Positions 59,560 to 64,000 of a stretch of 64,000 nt of DNA are shown one piece after another. Source of the stretch: CAYFKJ01 sp964343605. Its GTDB lineage: Bacteria > Pseudomonadota > Alphaproteobacteria > UBA2966. The number at the start of each line of letters is the position of its first letter. Position 1 is the stretch's first letter. The position numbers and the translations under genes are program-made. Location: the NCBI GenBank assembly GCA_964343605.1, contig CAYFKJ010000005.1, positions 186,001 to 250,000 of the forward strand. Direction: 5' to 3'. Under the pieces are notes generated by a model that did not search any database, had not been told where the DNA came from, and saw only the letters and a program-made list of their open reading frames with translations.

Positions 59560-60012
59560 TTACTTCAACGTCATCAGATAGGCGACGATATCCTCGACCT
59601 CCTGGGCGCTGAGGATCGTCTTGCCCTTCCATTTTTTCTGGATCCGGTGGTAACCGGTGTTGCGGTAAAACGACGGCATGATGGTATCCGGATTGTTCAG
59701 TTTCGGATTGACCACCCGCAGCCTGATTTCCGCTTCCCGCATACGATCGGCGATCCCATTGAGATCGGGACCCACTTCGCCATGGAACTGCTGTTCGGGA
59801 ATGGGCAATACGTGACACGCAAGACAATTCCCCGTCTTGCGGTTATAGGCCACTTTGCGCCCGTTCTTGGCATCGCCGGGCTTACCCGTCAGTGATTTCG
59901 GGATGCCGTCGCCGATGATGGTATATTTTACCGCCTCGGCATTTGCGCCGAGACTTGCTCCGACGCCGATTGCCAATCCCGCGATCGCACCGACCAGTCG
60001 ATGAAACTTCAT
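59560..60012 (-). CDS. soxX: Sulfur oxidation c-type cytochrome SoxX
   Basis: 150-aa monoheme periplasmic cytochrome, partner of SoxA. A signal peptide covers about residues 1-26 (ending ANAEA). The heme motif is CLACH (Cys63, Cys66, His67) within GNCLACHVLP. ATG 60012 is chosen, with GGGGAGGAAG about 8 nt upstream; the open frame starts 22 codons earlier. It is the first gene of the leftward soxXYZAB operon; no soxCD or soxR lies in the window. Confidence 0.93.
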   Translation of the reverse strand: MKFHRLVGAIAGLAIGVGASLGANAEAVKYTIIGDGIPKSLTGKPGDAKNGRKVAYNRKTGNCLACHVLPIPEQQFHGEVGPDLNGIADRMREAEIRLRVVNPKLNNPDTIMPSFYRNTGYHRIQKKWKGKTILSAQEVEDIVAYLMTLK

Positions 60013-60188
60013 TTCCAATCTTCCTCCCCGTTGCGCATGCCTTGCGCGAGGGTTCGAATCCGATCCGCGCGGCGGCATTTAGCCTCGTACGTTAACCCCA
60101 GTGCTCCCCAGCGGGTCATGGTGTCGCGTTGAACCGCAATCGTTTTGACCTACCGAAAAAGAGGACCCAACCGGGATACACATAATCG

Positions 60189-60211
60189 AGAATAGTCGCA
60201 AGAACTATTCT
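60189..60211. promoter_or_regulatory. Palindromic operator candidate upstream of soxX
   Basis: Perfect 8-bp inverted repeat AGAATAGT (60189-60196) / ACTATTCT (60204-60211) with a 7-nt spacer, 177 bp before the soxX start. Symmetry and AT content fit a dimeric ArsR-type regulator site, the family of SoxR and SqrR in other sulfur oxidisers; no exact consensus match is claimed. Confidence 0.5.
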
Positions 60212-60239
60212 TGAGGTTTTGCTAATATGCTGCAATTTG

Positions 60240-60374
60240 TTGCAATGCAAAATCTTTTGTTCTGCGCTGCAGCAATACTTGTAATGATTTGAAAGTATAG
60301 TAAATAAACATGTATATCATGGAGCTAAACACCCATCATGGGTTGTTTATTGTTTTTGTTGGTTGCGCCGCAAC
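60240..60374. promoter_or_regulatory. Two TTGC-N3-GCAA palindromes
   Basis: TTGC-AAT-GCAA (60240-60250) and GTTGC-GCC-GCAAC (60362-60374) lie 120 bp apart in the sox control region. The second has the same GTTGC-N3-GCAAC form as the site between ccr and ecm (13496-13510). They may be sites of one regulator. Confidence 0.4.
60327..60356 (+). promoter_or_regulatory. Terminator-like hairpin in leader of 60441 gene
   Basis: AAACACCCA (60327-60335) pairs with TGGGTTGTTT (60339-60348) with one mismatch, and T-rich sequence follows (ATTGTTTTTGTT). On the plus strand it resembles a weak intrinsic terminator 85-110 nt before the 60441 gene. It could be an attenuator or end an upstream transcript. Confidence 0.4.
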
Positions 60375-60440
60375 ACAAATTAGGGTGAATCCCCATAGCA
60401 GCGGCCTTGCCGCCGCGGGGGCGGGTGGCCATACTTTTCG

Positions 60441-61169
60441 ATGATGAAAAACCTCCTTGTTTTGCGCCATGGCGAATCCGAGACCTTGGGCGCTCTCGAA
60501 GACCAGTTCCGCAGCCGCGGAATCGGCTACAGCTACCATCGCCCGCTGTCCGTCGGCAAAGGCGTGACCAGTGGCGTCAACTCGGATGGATTGGTGGTAT
60601 TGGGCGGCGGCGCCTGGGGTACCAATGGCGAGCGCACGACACTGCCGACGCTGACGCACGAGCTCCGCATCGCCTACGATCACATGAAGCGCAACCGCCC
60701 CATCGTGGGCTTTGGACTGGGCGCCCAGATCGTCGCCATTGCCGCCGGCGGCGGATCGGAACCCACGGCGCCAACCTTCGAAGCCGGTATGGCGCGGCGC
60801 ATAAAGGACGATGCCCTGGGCGGACTGATGCCGGAACGATTCCCCTACGCCGTCTTCATGCGGGACAGGCCCGTTCCGCCGGATGACGCGGAAATTCTGG
60901 CGGTCGATGAAAACGATCTTCCTCTCGTCTTCACGATCGGTCGGGACGTTATCTGCTTTACCTGCAATCCCGGTTATACGCCGGCGATGCTGCGGGACCT
61001 GGTACATGAGACGGAAGCCGATGCAGGCGATGTGGCCGCCGCCCTGTCCCGCTGCGACGAACTGGAAACCGAGGCGGCGAAGCTTCTGCCGGCACTGGCG
61101 GAGGGAATCGCCTGGTCGACTGGCTGGGCGGCGGCCCTGGAAGCCGACGCCTTAATTCGCGGGGGATGA
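60441..61169 (+). CDS. Class I glutamine amidotransferase-like protein lacking the catalytic cysteine
   Basis: 242-aa cytosolic protein of the GATase1 fold. The opening NLLVLRHGESETLGALEDQF and DGLVVLGGGAWGTN are like GMP-synthase-type amidotransferases. At the nucleophile elbow, where the family has G-x-C-x-G, it reads PIVGFGLGAQIVA: Gly92 replaces cysteine. A normal glutaminase reaction is therefore unlikely. The expected HxE near the C terminus is also not clear (CNPGYTP). Two ATG codons are adjacent (60441 and 60444). It is divergent from soxX and 3 bp before the DUF255 gene, so those two form an operon. Confidence 0.78.
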   Translation: MMKNLLVLRHGESETLGALEDQFRSRGIGYSYHRPLSVGKGVTSGVNSDGLVVLGGGAWGTNGERTTLPTLTHELRIAYDHMKRNRPIVGFGLGAQIVAIAAGGGSEPTAPTFEAGMARRIKDDALGGLMPERFPYAVFMRDRPVPPDDAEILAVDENDLPLVFTIGRDVICFTCNPGYTPAMLRDLVHETEADAGDVAAALSRCDELETEAAKLLPALAEGIAWSTGWAAALEADALIRGG

Positions 61170-61172
61170 GAG

Positions 61173-63374
61173 ATGAACGGCGCCGTACGGATGATTGCGG
61201 TGCTCTGGTTGGTGTGGGGCCTGCCCGCCTGGGCCTTCGACGACAAATTTGATCGCAACGGCCTCGGCGAGGCGACCAGTCCGTTCCTTCTGCAGCACGC
61301 CGACAATCCGGTTCACTGGCAACCCTGGACGCCCGAGGTCCTGGACTATGCGCGGACCTCGGGGAAGCCGATCCTTCTTTCGGTCGGATATTCCTCGTGC
61401 TTCTGGTGTCACGTCATGGAGCGCGAGAGTTTCGAAAACGAAGCGGTCGCCGCCTACCTCAACGAAAATTTCGTCAGCATCCTGGTGGATCGGGAGGAAC
61501 GGCCGGATATCGACTACCTCTACCAAAATGCGCTCTACGCCATGACCGGCGCTGGCGGCTGGCCCCTCAACGTGTTCCTCGACGGGGAGGGAGCGCCGTT
61601 CTGGGGTGGCACCTATTTCCCCGACACCGACCGTCACGGCATGAAGTCGTTCCTGGCGATCCTCAAACTCATCAAGGAAGCGTGGGTCGAGGAGCGTGAC
61701 CAGATCACGGCGATTACCCAGCGCATGAAAATCGGCTTGGCTTCAGCCGATGACCGGCCGGGGGAGGTGACGCCGAAATTGCTGGACCGCACAGCCGGCA
61801 AGCTCATGGCGCGGGCCGATGATTTCTACGGCGGCTTCGACGATGCGCCGAAGTATCCTCATGCCCAGAACCTCGAGGTTCTGTGGCGGGGCTACCTGCG
61901 CACGGGCAAGGCGCGCTACCGCGACGCCGTGCTGGTCAGCCTGAGACGCATGGCCAGGGGCGGCCTCTACGATCACCTCAGGGGTGGATTTTCGCGCTAC
62001 GCCATCGACCAGGAATGGCGCCAGCCGCACTTCGAGAAAATGCTCTACACCAATGCCATGCTGATCCGTCTTCTGACCCACGCCTGGCAGGAGACGGACG
62101 AAGAGTCCTTTAGCAAGCCCCTTCGCGGTACCATCGATTTCGTGCTGCGGCACATGCGTACGGCTAATGGCGCCTTTGGATCGACTTTCGATGCTGAGAC
62201 CGGCGCGGAGGAGGGCCGATACTATCTCTGGACGGCAGCGGAAATCGGCGCGGTTCTCGGTCCGCATGCCGCCCTGTTCCGGGCGGCTTTTGATGTGACC
62301 GATGAGGGGACCTTCGAGCCCGAGGCCGATTGGCTGGCGACCGATTATCAGCACAGCGCAAGCGTGCTCTACCGAAACTCCACACGGGCTCCGGAACTGG
62401 CGGCCATCGGCAAGGTCGCGGAAAGCGAGGTCGAGCCAATCCTGACGGCGGCGCTGGTGAAATTGCGCCGGCACCGGGACCTCAATCGTCGGCCGCCGCC
62501 CTTTGACGATAAGGTGCTGGCCGATTGGAACGGCTTGATGATACGGGCCCTGGCCGAGGCGGGCGCGGCCTTCGAGGAGGCAGACTGGCTTCAGGCGGCG
62601 ATTTCGGCATTCGATGCCGTCGTCGCGGTTCACCGGTGGCGCGATGCCCAGGGCGCCGAGCGATTGCGCCACGCCTCGCGCGGCGGGAAGGCGAAGGGGC
62701 CGGGGGTGGTCGAGGACTACGCCCTGATGGCCCAGGCGGCGCTGGCATTGTTCGAGGCGACGGGAGAGCGCCGATACCTTACATGGGCGGAAGCTTGGAG
62801 CCGGTCGGCGATCGCCTACTACTGGGACGATCCGGCGGGCGGGTTCTTTCAGGCGGCAACGGACGAAAGCCAACTGATCGTGCGCGCCAAGGCGGCAATG
62901 GACGGAGAAATTCCGGCCGGCAGTGGCGCCATGGCCGAGGTTCTGGCGCGGCTCTACTATCTCACGGGACAATTGGACTATCGCAGGCGCGCCGATGCCG
63001 CGCTTTCGGTCCAGGGCGGGTCCGTGGCGGACGATCACTTTTCCGTGCCGACAATTCTGAACGCGGCCGACACGTTGTTCGGGGCGGTACAGATCGTCGT
63101 TCTCGGCACGCGGGGCGAGGAGGACGTGTCGACGCTGCTGGACGCCGTTTACCGCATCAGCCTGCCGAACCGGGTCCTCCAGGTAATAGCGCCCGGTGGT
63201 GCGTTGCCAGCGGGCCATCCGGCTCAATACAAAACCCAGGTCGACGGGCGTGCCACCGCCTACGTCTGCGTCGGGCAGATCTGTTCATTGCCGGCTACGA
63301 CCGAAGCGGAGTTGCGCGACACGATCCTGACCATGCGCCGGCCTTTGGCCAATCGGACATCGTCCCAGGACTGA
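61173..63374 (+). CDS. Exported DUF255 thioredoxin-fold/glycosidase-like protein
   Basis: 733-aa protein of the YyaL/SPATA20 family. An N-terminal thioredoxin-fold domain holds PFLLQHADNPVHWQPW and Cys76/Cys79 in SSCFWCHVMERESF. An alpha/alpha barrel-like part (about 200-700) resembles N-acylglucosamine epimerase or glycosidase folds. Unlike many relatives, this copy has an N-terminal signal peptide (residues 1-21, ending AWAF), so it should act in the periplasm. Family function is unknown. It is 3 bp after the amidotransferase-like gene. With Sox proteins also periplasmic, a role in thiol or sulfane redox is conceivable but unproven. Confidence 0.85.
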   Translation: MNGAVRMIAVLWLVWGLPAWAFDDKFDRNGLGEATSPFLLQHADNPVHWQPWTPEVLDYARTSGKPILLSVGYSSCFWCHVMERESFENEAVAAYLNENFVSILVDREERPDIDYLYQNALYAMTGAGGWPLNVFLDGEGAPFWGGTYFPDTDRHGMKSFLAILKLIKEAWVEERDQITAITQRMKIGLASADDRPGEVTPKLLDRTAGKLMARADDFYGGFDDAPKYPHAQNLEVLWRGYLRTGKARYRDAVLVSLRRMARGGLYDHLRGGFSRYAIDQEWRQPHFEKMLYTNAMLIRLLTHAWQETDEESFSKPLRGTIDFVLRHMRTANGAFGSTFDAETGAEEGRYYLWTAAEIGAVLGPHAALFRAAFDVTDEGTFEPEADWLATDYQHSASVLYRNSTRAPELAAIGKVAESEVEPILTAALVKLRRHRDLNRRPPPFDDKVLADWNGLMIRALAEAGAAFEEADWLQAAISAFDAVVAVHRWRDAQGAERLRHASRGGKAKGPGVVEDYALMAQAALALFEATGERRYLTWAEAWSRSAIAYYWDDPAGGFFQAATDESQLIVRAKAAMDGEIPAGSGAMAEVLARLYYLTGQLDYRRRADAALSVQGGSVADDHFSVPTILNAADTLFGAVQIVVLGTRGEEDVSTLLDAVYRISLPNRVLQVIAPGGALPAGHPAQYKTQVDGRATAYVCVGQICSLPATTEAELRDTILTMRRPLANRTSSQD

Positions 63375-63406
63375 ATGAGCGCTATTGGGTTGGCCCAAGC
63401 GAAAAA

Positions 63407-63535
63407 TTGTGTACAAATGAAACATTAATAATTTCAATGATTTGGCAGACGTTCGAAGATTGCTGGCGAGCAGGCACCAGTCGACGATCTTGAATATGAA
63501 ACGTCTCTGTATTACAATGTGTATAATGTGTACAT
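63407..63535. promoter_or_regulatory. Promoter and operator repeats of the toxin-antitoxin genes
   Basis: Two similar dyads, TTGT-GT-ACAA (63407-63416) and ATGT-GT-ACAT (63526-63535), share the core TGTGTACA. The second overlaps a good -10 box TATAAT (63522-63527). No clear -35 is seen. Antitoxins of this kind usually repress their own promoter, and these are suitable sites. Confidence 0.5.
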
Positions 63536-63553
63536 ATGATTCTGAGAAGCCTC

Positions 63554-63868
63554 ATGGGAACCGTTACAGCACGCGTCGACGATGACACCATTGAACGGCT
63601 TGAAATGCTCGCCAAGGAAACCGAGCGGTCGAAATCTTGGTTGGTCGCCGACGCACTGCGCAACTATTTGGCGGTGAATGCCTGGCAGATCGAAGCGGTC
63701 GCTGAAGCGATCGCGGAAACGCGGGTCGAATCGGTCAAGAGTGCCGACCCGCCGTCGACGCAAAAGACCGAGCAGGAAAATCCAACTGATTCAGCCACAA
63801 CGGATCATGGCGGCATCAGGGCTGCCTGGGAGGCCAAAATTGCGCGTGCGCTGGACGACCAGCGCTGA
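63554..63868 (+). CDS. Ribbon-helix-helix antitoxin
   Basis: About 104-aa DNA-binding antitoxin. The ribbon-helix-helix is MGTVTARVDDDTIERLEMLA followed by KSWLVADALRNYL; the remainder is a charged, probably disordered toxin-binding tail. ATG 63554 begins the conserved strand; an ATG at 63536 is possible and would make a nearly leaderless message. The tail is rich in Ser/Thr/Pro, longer than usual. It overlaps the toxin gene by 29 bp. Confidence 0.8.
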   Translation: MGTVTARVDDDTIERLEMLAKETERSKSWLVADALRNYLAVNAWQIEAVAEAIAETRVESVKSADPPSTQKTEQENPTDSATTDHGGIRAAWEAKIARALDDQR

Positions 63869-64000
63869 AAAGGACCTGGAATCGGTCGGTAAACCGGAAA
63901 CGGTTATGAACATCCTGGATGCCGTGGAGGAACTGGCCGTGTCACCCTCGGCCGGGAAGGCCGGCATGATTCCGGGAACCCGGGAGTTGGTCCCGACAGG
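63840..64000 (+). CDS. RelE/ParE-type toxin, partial (window edge)
   Basis: Open to the end of the window. It begins MRVRWTTSAEKDLESVGKPE, the W...A..DL opening of RelE/ParE-superfamily toxins, and continues to LVPTG. TTG 63840 is chosen because GGGAGG lies 6 nt upstream; GTG 63846 and ATG 63807 are in-frame alternatives. The overlap with the antitoxin in another frame is standard for such pairs. The C-terminal catalytic part is outside the window, so ParE and RelE cannot be told apart. Confidence 0.7.
   Translation, partial: MRVRWTTSAEKDLESVGKPETVMNILDAVEELAVSPSAGKAGMIPGTRELVPT

Larger units (their letters stand above)
60013..60440. other. Divergent control region between sox and amidotransferase-like gene
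   Basis: 428-bp gap with no convincing gene. From about 60165 to 60360 it becomes AT-rich. It holds the palindromes and hairpin listed separately (60189-60211, 60240-60250, 60327-60356, 60362-60374). Promoters for soxX (leftward) and the 60441 gene (rightward) must lie here. Confidence 0.6.

Noticed and set aside
61743..63227. 494-codon minus-strand frame opposite the DUF255 gene
   Set aside because: Antisense of a recognised protein; composition typical of shadow frames.

Overview
The window looks like chromosomal DNA of a GC-rich alphaproteobacterium, most likely a free-living, motile, aerobic member of the Rhodospirillales or a close relative. This rests on gene content: the ethylmalonyl-CoA pathway genes mcd, ccr and ecm, an etfBA-hbd operon, a pduO gene beside a small twin-transmembrane (HIG1-like) gene, a soxXYZAB sulfur-oxidation operon, two large methyl-accepting chemotaxis proteins, HspQ and GluQRS. 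No rRNA, CRISPR array, transposase or prophage was found. One tRNA-Leu(CAA) is present.

Layout. 1-3.5 kb: a YiiX-like hydrolase, then hbd, etfA and etfB, all leftward. 3.7-7.8 kb: two tandem paralogous class III cyclases (cyclase + TolB-like + TPR), with a TfoX N-terminal-domain gene coupled to the second. 7.8-15.6 kb: a hairpin/G-tract repeat, pduO, twin-TM protein, a 59-aa ORF and two universal stress proteins, then mcd and ccr leftward and ecm rightward from a palindrome-rich promoter region. 15.7-25.5 kb: housekeeping and metabolic singles (rpsU, MFS pump, gluQ, AlkA-like glycosylase, CaiB-type CoA-transferase, DUF3179, HNH, HIBDH-like, PRISE-like reductase, coq7, dsbB). 25.8-30.2 kb: two chemoreceptors; the first carries an exactly spaced tandem duplication of an unrecognised sensor module. 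30.3-33.8 kb: YqaA, tRNA-Leu, an unrecognised conserved-looking gene, ArsC-like, hspQ, PilZ-like and DksA/TraR-like genes. 33.9-37.8 kb: a divergent catabolic cluster (acyl-CoA ligase, DUF3237, FAH-family hydrolase, cyclase-family hydrolase). 38-46.8 kb: an AT-rich gap, GAF-HD-GYP, GlxA-type regulator, methyltransferase, oxyR/peroxiredoxin, TPR-2OG oxygenase and a cyclic-nucleotide-gated K+ channel. 47-52.4 kb: a complete liv-type ABC importer and a lone receiver protein. 52.6-63.4 kb: membrane spermidine-synthase-like protein, soxW-like thioredoxin, interspersed repeats, ccdA and soxXYZAB, then, divergent from sox, an amidotransferase-like protein lacking its catalytic cysteine and an exported DUF255 thioredoxin-fold protein. 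63.5-64 kb: an antitoxin and the start of a RelE/ParE-type toxin, cut by the window edge.

How the parts fit. Ccr, Ecm and Mcd carry out the middle of the ethylmalonyl-CoA pathway for acetyl-CoA assimilation. PduO supplies adenosylcobalamin for Ecm, ETF is the likely electron acceptor of Mcd, and Hbd handles the C4 acyl-CoA pool. The Sox proteins oxidise thiosulfate in the periplasm, with SoxW/CcdA giving reducing power for thiol maintenance. Two cyclases and a cNMP-gated channel suggest a cAMP-signalling theme, and GAF-HD-GYP plus PilZ suggest a c-di-GMP theme. All functions are inferred from sequence reading alone; no search was run.
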